From Sodiomyces alkalinus F11 (lineage: Eukaryota; Ascomycota; Sordariomycetes; Glomerellales; Plectosphaerellaceae): a DNA stretch of 64,000 nucleotides. Location: assembly GCF_003711515.1 (NCBI RefSeq), contig NW_021167079.1, positions 4,867,387-4,931,386 of the forward strand. Direction: 5' to 3'. The position numbers were made by a program, and so were the translations under genes. Below the pieces are notes generated by a model. It was given only the letters and a program-made list of their open reading frames with translations. It ran no database searches and was not told the DNA's origin. Below are positions 44,557 through 54,794 of this stretch, in pieces (the stretch's first letter is position 1; each line of letters starts with the position of its first letter).

Positions 44557-46104
44557 TCACCCTTCAGGTGCTTTCTCGGCATCATCCAATGCGTCATCGT
44601 CCATGCCCAGGGCCCAAATCTTCAGGTTACAGTCGTCAGTGAGACGAGGCGACGCCAATTTCGGCATGCCGACGTCGTTGCTCGTCCCGGCTTGTGCGAC
44701 CAGCTCGTCGTCCGAAGTCGTCGTCCACGCGCCTGAACAGGTGGCCACGACCGAACCCCCCGGATGAAGCATCGTCCCGCCGACGGGAGACTGATGAGCG
44801 CGGAAGTCCCAAGACTCGTCGAGGGTGCCGGAGCGGGCGCCGACGCCTTCCCACACCAGAACCCTCCCGTCCTTGGACCCGGCCCACAACTCGAACCCCC
44901 CGTCGTCAGACGTGGCGGCGCTGCCGGCGAAAACATCACAACTGAGGCGTTGCTGCGTGGACGCGTCGCGGCCGATGAGAAGGTTCACGGGTCGACCGGT
45001 GCCGCGCACGTCGTAGACCAGGATCCCGCTGGCCTGCCGCTCGTTGACGGCCAGGTAGCGGCCGCAGGGGCTCCAAAGAGTCTGCACCACGCCGCCGCCG
45101 TCGTCGTCCCGGTGGCCAAACTCGGCCTCGACCACGCCCCGGATCGACCAGTTGGCCACGGCCTTGTTGGAGCGGGCCGGGTCGTACAGGCCGAGCCAGC
45201 GGGTCCAGGTCCCCGCGGCGACGAGCGGGGCATCGGACACGGCGGGGCTCTGGCTGGCGAGGGCGGAGACCATGCCTTTCATTCCGACGCCGCCGCCCTT
45301 GGAGAGGTGTCTCTTGGAAGGGATGGTGGGGATGGTGAGGGCGGGACCATCCGACCCGGTGCGTGTGATGTCGAAGTAGTCGAGGCGGTTGACGGAGCCG
45401 ACGAGGAAGTGGGTGCCGGGCCAGGTCCAGAGGAGTGATTCAGCCGAGATGTATGCCTCTGTCTCGCGGCGGATGAGCTTGTAGCTGGACATCAGCGAGC
45501 GCGGGGCCGGATCGGGACGGGACTGTGACTGTGACTGTGACTGTGACGGCGAGGTTGAGGTTGAGCTTGAGGCGCTGGCGGGTGGGTCGGGGAACAGGTG
45601 GTGAAGCTGGATGGGATGATCTTTACAGGAGACGAGGACGGTCTGGGAAAGAGGTTCGGAAAGTGAGAAGTAGGGTGAGACGGCGAAGGCGTATGAAGGC
45701 TCCGAGAAGCGAAGCTGGGAATCGGGTTCCAGGTGGAAGGGTTGGTCTTTGGGAGCGAGGAGATCTTCAGGTAGGACATGAACGGAGATTCTATGATCTG
45801 AAGTCGAAGCGACAACCGCAGTGCCATCTGCTGTCCATTGAACACCACGGTAGAAGGAACGAGCGTGAGGCTTGTCCAAGGCATATTCCTTTTCTTGAGG
45901 ACCATGGTCATGTGGTTCTGGCGAGGCGCTGTGTGTGTCTCCGCCTCTTGAACGATGCTCCGTCGAGGCAACTACCTGCACGGCAGGGAAGGGTCGCGGA
46001 CCATCGGGCTGGTTTCTCGGAGAATCCTCTTGGTGGTGGGAGATGTTCTGTGCTTCCCTTTGGTCACAAGCCTCTCCATCTTCGACGTCTTTGTGCGAGT
46101 CCAT
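44557..46104 (-). CDS. WRAP53/TCAB1-SWT21-like WD40 protein
   Basis: Single exon, 515 aa. The N-terminal 75 residues are polar and probably disordered. The propeller begins with HARSFYRGVQWTADGTAVVASTSDHRI and PYFSLSEPLSQTVLVSCKDHPIQLH. ESLLWTWPGTHFLVGSVNRLDYFDI, APLVAAGTWTRWLGLYD, VVQTLWSPCGRYLAVNERQASGILVYD and AHQSPVGGTMLHPGGSVVATCSG follow. The arrangement, especially YISAESL followed by FDI and the later VYDVR and WDFRAHQSPV blocks, resembles the WRAP53 family. Animal TCAB1 brings telomerase and scaRNAs to Cajal bodies; yeast Swt21 binds the spliceosome. The fungal role is inferred. A GACTGT repeat encodes a Ser-Gln run in a loop. Confidence 0.75.
   Translation of the reverse strand: MDSHKDVEDGEACDQREAQNISHHQEDSPRNQPDGPRPFPAVQVVASTEHRSRGGDTHSASPEPHDHGPQEKEYALDKPHARSFYRGVQWTADGTAVVASTSDHRISVHVLPEDLLAPKDQPFHLEPDSQLRFSEPSYAFAVSPYFSLSEPLSQTVLVSCKDHPIQLHHLFPDPPASASSSTSTSPSQSQSQSQSRPDPAPRSLMSSYKLIRRETEAYISAESLLWTWPGTHFLVGSVNRLDYFDITRTGSDGPALTIPTIPSKRHLSKGGGVGMKGMVSALASQSPAVSDAPLVAAGTWTRWLGLYDPARSNKAVANWSIRGVVEAEFGHRDDDGGGVVQTLWSPCGRYLAVNERQASGILVYDVRGTGRPVNLLIGRDASTQQRLSCDVFAGSAATSDDGGFELWAGSKDGRVLVWEGVGARSGTLDESWDFRAHQSPVGGTMLHPGGSVVATCSGAWTTTSDDELVAQAGTSNDVGMPKLASPRLTDDCNLKIWALGMDDDALDDAEKAPEG
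45521..45547 (-). repeat. In-frame GACTGT hexanucleotide repeat (Ser-Gln run)
   Basis: Four and a half perfect GACTGT copies on the plus strand encode alternating Ser and Gln in the WD protein. Confidence 0.85.
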
Positions 46105-47327
46105 CCGAGGTTTTTGTCAAGCAGGGAGGGTTCGGGTATTCGGGTCGACCTGATGCCTAGGGACGTGAGATCAGAAATGTTGCGAAAAATGAAACAGAAG
46201 ACGACAGTGGTCCGAATAATAGTGAAGACCAAGAAATCAATTAGAAGGCACCCATGAGGTTTGTCTGTATTTGCCCATTGGACGATTGGTACTGAGGTAC
46301 AAGTTAGGGTATACCGTATTTTGTGGCATAAAAATACTGTATAAGTGCTCTGTACGTACTTGGCGATCTGTGTTAGTTTCAGGCAACCCACCAAGTATTC
46401 CGCCCAGCAAAAGCTCTGTAAAGTAAACATTTACGTCATTACGTTGCTAACAGGCAGGGATCCACACAGGGTTCCGGATCACTCTCCGTTCTCAGAAGTC
46501 CTCTTCCCACCCCAGTGCACGATCCACAATAGCAACAATTGTATGTATGGACACTGTGTCTATGTAACTAAGGTACCCTACGAGTCGCCTGCCAACCTGG
46601 CTGTCGGCAGCTGCGATCACGAAATGTTCCATACAAAGTGGAGACTACACCGTATCCCGTATCTGTACCTAAGGTACCTAGGTAGGTACAGTAAGCAAAT
46701 CTGAACAAGCTCCCGAACCCCATCCATCCCACCTCCTCTCCACAAACATCGCAGCCTAAAGTCCTGTCCGGAGCAGTTGTTCACCTTTCCCCCCTTTCAT
46801 TCAGCTGTTCCCATTCAGCTACCATACCCTCTGTTCACATCTTTGACCTTTGATCCGCTCATTTTAACAGACTTGTCCACCTGGACGACTCGCCGTGAGC
46901 TTTGCTTTGGCTATTGTACATAGGTTTTTGTACAATGCCGAGGTAGCTCGGTGAGGTCCCAACTCGCCGGCCTTCCTCCTCCTGCTTCATCAACATCTCC
47001 GCTTTGTTTTACCAATCCAATCATTGAATCTCCTACTTCTTTGAAGAAAGAGCTTTTAGAATATCTCTCGTTCCCTCCGTCTCCTTCTCCTCTCTCCTAG
47101 CGAAACGCAATTCTTCTCTTCGCAACCGTCCAACACTACTTCGTCCTCTCGATATCGTCCTTCCCAACAAAACGCATCTCCCTTGCGACAAACCTACGGC
47201 CAACACCATATCGCGATCCATCGATCCATATATCACTGTTACGAAGAGTCTATACGTAGAAGAACAGCGCGAGGAACGCCGAACTCCTTGTCTAGGGACC
47301 TGCACCCCCCCCCAAAAGCACCTCGAG
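46105..47327. promoter_or_regulatory. Divergent intergenic region WD protein / PQ-loop protein
   Basis: 1.2 kb between divergent starts. No coding sequence recognised. A dense cluster of TACCTAAGGTACCTAGGTAGGTAC-type words lies at 46667-46690. The 400 bp before the PQ-loop start are pyrimidine-rich. Confidence 0.45.
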
Positions 47328-48675
47328 ATGGTGCCCACCGCTTTCGATGACCGTTGCGAAGCGCTTCGGGACCCCGACTACTTCAACCTGTCCCTGTCCA
47401 TGTGAGTCGCTTCCCTTTAATCCAGGGACAATCGTCTTTTTTCTTTCCCGGGTTGCGGCTGCAACGGCAGTAATAAATACACCCGGGGGACGCAGTGCAA
47501 GATCATGCACGTCGAGACACCTCGCAAATCGAAGTGCACTGGCTGACGAGTATGCGACCCCGCCAGCTCCATCCTCTTTGGCCTCCTGATCTCCTACCTG
47601 CCCCAGCACTATCGGATCATTTCTCGCCGCACGTCCGAGGGCATCTCGCCTTGGTTCGTCCTCCTGGGCACCACCTCGGCCACGTCGGGTTTCGCCAACA
47701 TCCTCACCGTTCCGCCCTCGCGACAAGATATTGCCTGCTGTAGCCAAGTCGCGCCCGGCGAGTGTCTGGTCGGGCTGCTGGGCATCGCGCAGCTTGGTGT
47801 TCAGTGGATTTGTTTCGCCTTGATGTATGTGGCCTCCCACCTCTCTCCTTCTTCCATCCCATCCCCCCTTTGGCTTTACTAGCCGTCATGCACACGGGAT
47901 TTCCATGACATCCTCGACTAACTCAATGCGCTCCGACAGCCTCGTTCTCTTCCTCGTTTTCTTCCGATACGACGATGCATCTGTCTCCGAAGACGAGCTT
48001 GCCGGCACCCCTCCCGGATGGCATACGGCGGTGACGGTGGGCTTGGCCTGTTTGTTCCACGGCCTCATAGTGATCATTTTGACCGGCGTCTTCGCCATCG
48101 GCCTCCCTGCGCAGCTGACAGTCTGGGCCAATTTCCTCGGCATCATGGCGGCTGCCCTCGCGGCCGTGCAGTACATCCCGCAGATTTGGACCACGTACCA
48201 TCTCGGTCACGTCGGCAGCCTGAGCATTCCCATGATGTGCATGCAGACCCCCGGCGGCTACCTGTTCGCCTTCAACCTGTACAGGCGACTGGGGGCCGAG
48301 GGCTGGAGCACCTGGGGCATCTACCTCCTGACGGCCTCGATGCAGGGCGTCCTGCTCGCGATGGCCATCTACTACGAGGTCACGAACCACACGGGCGAGG
48401 ATCTGTCGCAGCACTCGGATGGATATCCCGACGAGCCGAGCCTCCCGAGCCGGCCCAACCCGATCCGCACGTACTCCGAGGGCTGGCACGACGGTCTGCC
48501 GGGGCCGTACACGGCGCATCCGGAACGGTACGCCGACACGGAGGAAGAGCTGGAGCGGCTGCGCGAGCGCGAAGAGCGACAGGTGCTTCGGGAGGATAGA
48601 CCCCTCCTACGACCCGGCGGAATCGGCACGCCACACCGGAACCGGAGCTACCACACGTACGATGACGATGACTGA
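47328..48675 (+). CDS. PQ-loop repeat membrane protein, three exons
   Basis: Exons are 47328-47401, 47567-47824 and 47940-48675, giving 355 aa. Both introns are phase 2 with GTGAGT and GTATGT donors and CTGAC/CTAAC branch sites. A short N-terminus leads into SILFGLLISYLPQHYRIISRRTSEGISPWFVLLG, the first PQ-loop. VQYIPQIWTTYHLGHVGSLSIPMM is the second. Hydrophobic stretches suit about seven helices. The tail of about 100 residues is charged, with ERLREREERQVLRE. PQ-loop proteins include lysosomal or vacuolar amino-acid exporters and other small-solute carriers; this fungal subfamily has no assigned substrate that I can read. Start ATG follows GAG and the leader is pyrimidine-rich. Confidence 0.87.
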
Positions 48676-50736
48676 ATGGCGTTTTTTTCTTTTTTTGGTT
48701 TATATTTTATATTTGCTTTGTGCGTTTTTTTTCCCCCCGTGAGGGTCGAGCGCAGGACATCACGGCCTCATCGGTCTGACATTGCGGCAGGTTTTTCTTT
48801 TCTCCCCGCCCCCTTTTCATGGCGCTGGTGTCTTTTTCCTCGCCTCCGGTGCGAGTCAATCATGCCCGAATTCTTTCCATGGGTTTAAAAAAATTGTTGC
48901 AGAGGGACTACTAGGGAGCAGAGCTTCGCCTTCCAACCAGACCAAGTGTTTAGCCACGTATTCCGACGTGGATGGGACATGTACCTTATATTTCCTGGAC
49001 GCAGGGAGTCTGACAGACGTTGGGAGATGGGCTCCTGTCGATTGAGCATCGGGTTTTCCATCGGGTGTAGTAAGTTTGTCCTCTTCACCCAAGGATTGAT
49101 GGTTCGAGTGGCGTCCAGGCGCTGTATAACTAGAGATTAGGAGAACGGGACGGAATGCAGGGAATATGCTTGCCTTTTACCATTCTGGCTGCTAATAAGA
49201 AGCTGGCACATGTGTACGAAGTACACCAGGAAAGATACATAATAAACACCGAAAGAGGTTATTGCAAGTCCCCACCACCGAAGTGAATCAACGGATTCCG
49301 TTAGCACCGTTGAGCGAGAAAAGCTGCAGGAGACGGACAGACTGCAAAGCACGAATGCAAGTAGGACGCAGCAGTTCCGGCTGCTACCCGGACGCCCGGT
49401 TCCAGGCCTGGTCTCATGGGAGTGTGGAGTAGGCGAAGCCCGGTCGAAACCCGGGCATCCAGCCAGTTCCCGGAATCTCTGCCGGTTACTGAAGACAAAG
49501 AGACGACGTGGGCCATGCGGCGATGAATCATTGCTAAGCGACCAACCGAGGTGTTTGGAGCCGAGGCAGGATAAAATAAGAGACGTAAGATCGTGAGAAT
49601 TTTCTTCTCTTTTCTTCCCACTCTCTTCGCGTCTGGCACGATGGCTTTTCACTTGGGGCCAGCCATGAATTCCACAATTACCTGAAAGACTGGTCTGGAC
49701 ATGGGGCAGATGGGGCAATACAAGTTGGGAATAGCTGCACACTACCTTACCTATGAGCAAATGCTTTCCTTTGACCAAACAAAAGTACCTAGTGATAGAC
49801 TTAGTGTCCGTGTAAAGTACCGACCCATGCGAAGAGCGAATTAACATGAGTGTAGGTGACGATCTTGACGACCTCCTATCTTCTCCCTGGCCTTCTTTTC
49901 CTTGATCCTTTTTTTTTTCTTCCTTTCTTTTCTTTTCTCTTTTTTTTTTTTTTGCTTCCCTTATTTAGGGATTTAGAGGTGCATGACAAACATTGAGAAC
50001 ATGGCATTTGGCCCAGCCCGTTTTCATTTTCGTCATATCCAAAGACGGAGTACCCGTACGTCCTTCCCGGCAATGCCCGGAAAAGCGAAGGGAGTGTACG
50101 AGTCATCATCAGAAGCAATGGCCCATGGCGACTGCCAAGAATGCCCTGATGAGCCATGTGGGTCCGATGACCAATGTCAGGATCTGATAAGGAAAAGTCT
50201 GCAAGACGGATTTTTTTTCTTCTCTTCTTCACGTCTCCACCCCCTCTCGCTCCCACTCCCCACAGACAATAACGACGACTTGAGACCGGCGAGATGTTGA
50301 TCAAGTGTTGAAACCATCAAAAAAGCTACGAATCACTCGAAGAACAGCACAGTCTATTAGAGCATCGCAACTACGCGATGTTGTATGTCGTCGGGAGAGC
50401 TCATAAGCGCCGAGGCTCAACACCTCCATGCCGTCATCCGTCGGCCATCAGCGAGGGCATGCTAGAATTTGATGGTCTGTCCATCGGTCTCAGCAGTCCA
50501 TTTCCTCCATTCCCCTTTCGGTCCTTGATCCTGGAAGCTCCCGTGCCCAGTGCTCTGCTAAATTAGTGCCTACACTACTTTCGCTTTCGCACACTGCGCT
50601 ACCCCCATACAGCTGTCATTCCTCTGTTTCTTTCACCGTACTTCGTACATCGTACATCACACCACCATGATGTCTAGGCCCAGCTCTCCCGCACCTCCCC
50701 GCCCTCCTCTTGAATTTTTTTTTTTTTTTTTCAATC
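48676..50736. other. Intergenic DNA (about 2 kb), no gene seen
   Basis: The longest frame (49137-49847 minus, 236 codons) has a hydrophobic stretch but no recognisable family, no start context of note and no splice partners, so I do not call it. Several T-rich runs occur. Confidence 0.4.
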
Positions 50737-50745
50737 TTATCAGAT
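50737..50745 (-). promoter_or_regulatory. SREA/URBS1-type GATA site (ATCTGATAA)
   Basis: Minus-strand ATCTGATAA matches the extended ATCWGATAA site bound by fungal iron-responsive GATA repressors. It is 681 bp upstream of the siderophore transporter start. Confidence 0.6.
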
Positions 50746-51162
50746 GGGGTTTGCAGAACTCCACAGGGCTTTTCAGGACCGCCATTGGCTCCTTATGTCC
50801 ATTTCCGGGGATCATCCCGGTCGGGACCCGACTCGAGCCCCGCCTGCTTCGACGGTATCCATCTCTACGGATGTTCCCAGCTCTTGAGGAGTAGGAAGAC
50901 AAAGAAGAGGAAGGAGAAAAAAAAGAAGAAGAAGAAAAAAGACCCCCAATACCGGCTGTCGAAAGTGAGCCTTATTCTGCTCCGTATTACCGAGTCACCC
51001 CGTCAAGCCCTGCATAAAACGTGGCTGCGACCCTCTTCGAGAACCCTGACTTATTCCTTACAGTCTCCGTCCCGTCTTTTTCGCAGAAAAGGAGAATTTC
51101 TTTTCTTCCACTCCCGCTCCCGCTCCCACTCCGCCCCCTCGGTCAATTCGGCTGGGGGCCAC

Positions 51163-51171
51163 ATCAGATAC
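51163..51171 (+). promoter_or_regulatory. Near-match SREA site (ATCAGATAC)
   Basis: One mismatch from ATCWGATAA, 255 bp upstream of the transporter ATG. Confidence 0.45.
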
Positions 51172-51213
51172 GGGCCAAGAAATCGACGGGACTGAGCTTT
51201 ACCTCTGCCCATC

Positions 51214-51219
51214 TTATCA
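51214..51219 (-). promoter_or_regulatory. GATA core site (TGATAA)
   Basis: Minus-strand TTGATAA contains a GATAA core, 207 bp upstream of the transporter ATG. It lacks the full extended flank. Confidence 0.35.
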
Positions 51220-51425
51220 ATTGGTACGTTCCTGACCTTTTTAGCTGAAACTTTGCTCGTCCGAACCTATATGGGCTTTAGGAGGGGGGCTTCGGTCCTC
51301 ATTCTCCATCCGACTCGACTCATCCCTTCCTTCACAGCACACATTTACATCCTGCGCGCATTGTTCAATGATGCGACGGCGTTCGAACCTCCCACTGACC
51401 TGAAGAGTAATATAATAGGTAGTAG

Positions 51426-53309
51426 ATGCGCAAGGCCACCATCATGTCCTCCCAAGTCGACAACAAGATTGTCGCGGCGGCCTCGTCGAGCGAAGCGGAG
51501 AAGCGAGAGCAACAACAGGAACAAGAACAGCAACAGCAACAGCAACAGCAACGATCCAACGGCAGCGACGAGAAAACCCCCAATACCGTAGGCACAGACA
51601 TGCTGGGCTCAACCTCGCCGGCCACAGCCGAATTGGGCCACAAATCCTTCGGTGTGGCCCGCATTGAGGCCATCACCTCGGTCATGACCCGCTTCGATCG
51701 CATCTTCATCTTCCTGGGTGTCTTCCTCGTCTCGTACGCCTACGGCCTCGACGGCACCTTGCGCTACGCCTACCAACCCACCGCCACCGCCTCGTTCCAG
51801 AGTCACTCCCTTCTATCCACCGTCAACGTGCTGCGCTCCGTTATCGCCGCCGCTGCCCAGCCCACCTCGGCCAAGATCGCCGACGTCTTCGGTCGCGTCG
51901 AGCTCCTCTGCGTCTCCGTCTTCTTCTACGTCCTCGGCACCGTAGTCGAGACCGTCTCCGACGATGTCCAGGCCTTCTCCGCCGGCGCCGTCATCTACCA
52001 GGTCGGCTACACCATGATCATACTCCTCGTCGAGGTCATCATCGCCGACATCACCTCCACCCGCGCCCGTCTCCTCTTCTCCTACATCCCCGCCACCCCG
52101 TTCCTCGTCAACACCTGGGTCAGCGGCGACATCTCCCAGGCCGTCCTCGACAACACCACCTGGCGCTGGGGCATCGGCATGTGGTGCATCATCTACCCCG
52201 CCTGCGCCCTCCCGCTCATCGTCGCCCTCTCCATCGTCGCCCGCCGCGCCCGCCAGCGCGGCCTGCTCGACAAGCACAAAACGCCCTTCCAGGCCCTCGG
52301 CTGGCGGAAGGGCTGGGTCGACCTCTTCTGGCGCCTCGACGTCATCGGCATCGTCCTCGTCATCGCCATGTTCGCCCTCATCCTCGTGCCCATGACCATC
52401 GCCGGCGGCTTCGAGTCGCAGTGGTCCCGCCCCCACGTCATCGCCCCCCTCGTCGTCGGCATCTGCGTCATCCCCGTCTTCTTCTGGTGGCAGACCCGCT
52501 CCCCGCACGCCCTCGTCCCCTACTGGCAGATGAAGGACCGCGGCATCTGGGGCGCCCTCGGCATCGCCTTTTTCCTCAACTTCGCCTGGTACATGCAGGG
52601 CAACTACCTCTACACCGTCCTCATCGTCGCCTTCGACATGAGCGTCATGACCGCCACCCGCGTCACCTCGCTCTACTCCTTCACCTCCGTCCTCGTCGGC
52701 TTCCTCCTCGGTTTTGTTGTCTACAGGGTCCGCCGCCTCAAGGTCTTCATCGTCATCGGCACCTGCCTCTTCCTCGTCGCCTTCGGCCTGCTGATCCACT
52801 ACCGCGGCGGCGTCTCCGACTCCGCCCGCGCCGGCATCATCGGTGCCGAGGTCCTCCTGGGCGTCGCCGGCGGCATGTTCCCCTACCCGGCCCAGGCCTC
52901 CCTGCAGACCTCGCTCCGCCACGAGCACCTCGCCGTCATGACCGCCCTCTACCTCGCCACCTACAACGTCGGCTCCGCCTTTGGCAACACCGTCTCCGGC
53001 GCCTTCTGGTCCCAGCTCCTCCCCGGCACCCTCGCCGACAGGCTCGCCCAGTTCAACAACGACACCATCGCCACCATGACCTACGACGACCCCTTCACCG
53101 CCGTCGCTTTGTACCCCGTCGGCACCCCCGAGCGCGAGCAGATCATTGCCGCCTACCAGCATGTCCAGCGCTTGCTGTGCATCACCGGTATCTGCCTCTC
53201 CGTGCCCCTCGTCGCTTTCGCTATCTGCATGCGCAACCCCAAGTTGAACGACAAGCAGACTTTGGCGGAGGAGTCGTCATCGGACGATGAGAGCGCTCGC
53301 AGGGTTTAG
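51426..53309 (+). CDS. Siderophore iron transporter (MFS, SIT/MIR family)
   Basis: Single exon, 627 aa from ATG 51426; a second ATG at 51444 (MSSQVD) is equally plausible. A Gln-rich cytosolic N-terminus (about 25-45) precedes the family signature [14 protein letters not shown], then [20 protein letters not shown] and AKIADVFGR. About 14 membrane segments follow, consistent with the SIT class of 14-helix proton symporters. The lumenal loop [17 protein letters not shown] and the helix [16 protein letters not shown] are typical. These proteins import ferric siderophores at the plasma membrane or vesicles. The specific siderophore cannot be read. Upstream GATA sites suggest repression by iron through a SREA-like factor. 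There is no neighbouring siderophore synthetase. Confidence 0.93.
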   Translation: MRKATIMSSQVDNKIVAAASSSEAEKREQQQEQEQQQQQQQQRSNGSDEKTPNTVGTDMLGSTSPATAELGHKSFGVARIEAITSVMTRFDRIFIFLGVFLVSYAYGLDGTLRYAYQPTATASFQSHSLLSTVNVLRSVIAAAAQPTSAKIADVFGRVELLCVSVFFYVLGTVVETVSDDVQAFSAGAVIYQVGYTMIILLVEVIIADITSTRARLLFSYIPATPFLVNTWVSGDISQAVLDNTTWRWGIGMWCIIYPACALPLIVALSIVARRARQRGLLDKHKTPFQALGWRKGWVDLFWRLDVIGIVLVIAMFALILVPMTIAGGFESQWSRPHVIAPLVVGICVIPVFFWWQTRSPHALVPYWQMKDRGIWGALGIAFFLNFAWYMQGNYLYTVLIVAFDMSVMTATRVTSLYSFTSVLVGFLLGFVVYRVRRLKVFIVIGTCLFLVAFGLLIHYRGGVSDSARAGIIGAEVLLGVAGGMFPYPAQASLQTSLRHEHLAVMTALYLATYNVGSAFGNTVSGAFWSQLLPGTLADRLAQFNNDTIATMTYDDPFTAVALYPVGTPEREQIIAAYQHVQRLLCITGICLSVPLVAFAICMRNPKLNDKQTLAEESSSDDESARRV

Positions 53310-53791
53310 AATAGAGGTGAAATTTTGCATTCATTGTGCATTAGGGGGAGTGTGGAGGAGATGATATATGAGGATGTCTAAATCTTGATACCAACTGAAG
53401 CGTGCTGGGGTTTCTTTTTTTCTTTTCTATTTTTCCCACCCCTCTCCAGGAGAGGATGTGTCGTGGGGGCGCGGCCCGTGATTTAATGGCCTTACAGAGC
53501 AGAATTCTGGAGATAATGGTCTGTTCATGTTTATTATTGTGCTGTGTGGCAGGGGACACTTTGCTCAATGCAATTGTGATCGCCCCCGTATGCCCCCCTT
53601 TCTCCTCTCTCTCTTCCCCTCTAATTCTCCCTTCGTCCCTTCGCGTGATATCCTTCCCACCTATCGATATCGTATAGGTATATAAAGTGCTGCGTTCAAA
53701 CAAGGAAAAACAAGGGGGGAAAAAGGAAAGCAAAAAAAAAAAAAAAAAAACCTCACACCAAGCAAAAAGCCACCTCACCTCCTTGCAATGA
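53310..53791. other. Intergenic DNA after the siderophore transporter
   Basis: 3-prime flank of the transporter gene, with several homopolymer A and T runs. No gene recognised. Confidence 0.4.
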
Positions 53792-54246
53792 TCAACCCAA
53801 TTCGGCTGCTCCAGCAAGAACCACCCGACCCGACGGTACGCCCCGTTGCTCATCCTACGCAACAGCAACCCCTCGTTCGGGGCCCTTTCGTCCAAGGGAA
53901 TGCGGCGCTGAACACTTACCTGCATCTCTTTCCTACTGCTATGACTCACCTCATTCACCCACCATGCCGCGCTCCTCAACGACCTACGCACCCGCAACCC
54001 GTCCGCCGAGCTCGTCTACCTCGAAGGCCAGCTCTCGGCGGATGTGCGACGTGAAGAGGCTCCCCGACGTCATTGCTTCCCAAAGAGCACGCCCTCGACG
54101 CCCTATTCCTCCCGGCCGGGTTCCTCCCCTTCGGCGGAAGGAAGGAGACGGAAGAAGGCTCCGAAGAGTGCCTTCGGGCGCAGGAGGCAGATGAGAGGCC
54201 GTGGGAGCATACCATGGGCAAGCTGCAGCCCTATATGGGAAAGTAA
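53792..54246 (+). pseudogene. Possible broken coding fragment of unknown family
   Basis: One frame reads GCSSKNHPTRRYAPLLILRN and SNPSFGALSSKGMRR, meets two stops, then resumes with HHAALLNDLRTRNPSAELVY and GQLSADVRREEAP. The text then continues in another frame as LLPKEHALDALFLPAGFLPF and ends WEHTMGKLQPYMGK before a stop at 54244-54246. Adding one base to the C4 run near 54062-54065 would join the last two parts. No splice sites explain the breaks. I do not recognise the protein. The opposite strand is also open in part, so this is a tentative call. Confidence 0.25.
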
Positions 54247-54794
54247 TAACTGCTGCGTTACCAAGTACGGTGTACTTTGGTGTACTTTCGTATCTGCGAT
54301 GAGTGATGATAACCTACCTCGGTTTCAGCGAATCATTGTGGTCAGAGTATGTAGCCTAGATGTATTAAAGTTCCGGACGTCTTCTTGTCTTTTGTCGAGG
54401 GAAATCAAGTCTCTGAGTGTGGACTTCTCACACCCACGGACTAAAACGGGCATCCCGACCACGTTCGGGGCCCCCAGGTTCAAACATGGACATTGGATCA
54501 GGTCATTGGCCAAAGAAGCCTATATTCCAAGATGCCGTGGCTAGATGCCGCGGCTAAATGCCAAACGAACTGCTGCCTCTCATCGCCGGAATACGCCGGT
54601 AGTCTGGACAAGAGCACAGCAGGATGAAGAACATCAAGAAAAGAAAAGAAAGAAGAAGAAGAAAAAGAAGAAAAAAAAAAAGATAAATACAACCTGTTGC
54701 AACATCATTCAAAAGAGGGTAAAGGGTTCGGTTCACGGGACTGGCGTGTGCCGTTCCATCGTCTAGGTAGTCAGGCCATCATCACAATCATCAA
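54247..54794. other. Intergenic DNA
   Basis: No gene recognised. A purine-rich AAGAAG run occurs near 54635-54680, close to the 3-prime end of the R3H gene. Confidence 0.45.

Noticed and set aside
49137..49847. 236-codon minus frame in the spacer after the PQ-loop gene
   Set aside because: It has one hydrophobic stretch but no recognisable family, no codon bias like the neighbours and no splice partners.
51813..53162. Minus-strand open frame of 449 codons, Gly/Asp/Glu-rich
   Set aside because: Antisense shadow of the siderophore transporter, produced by its C-ending codons.
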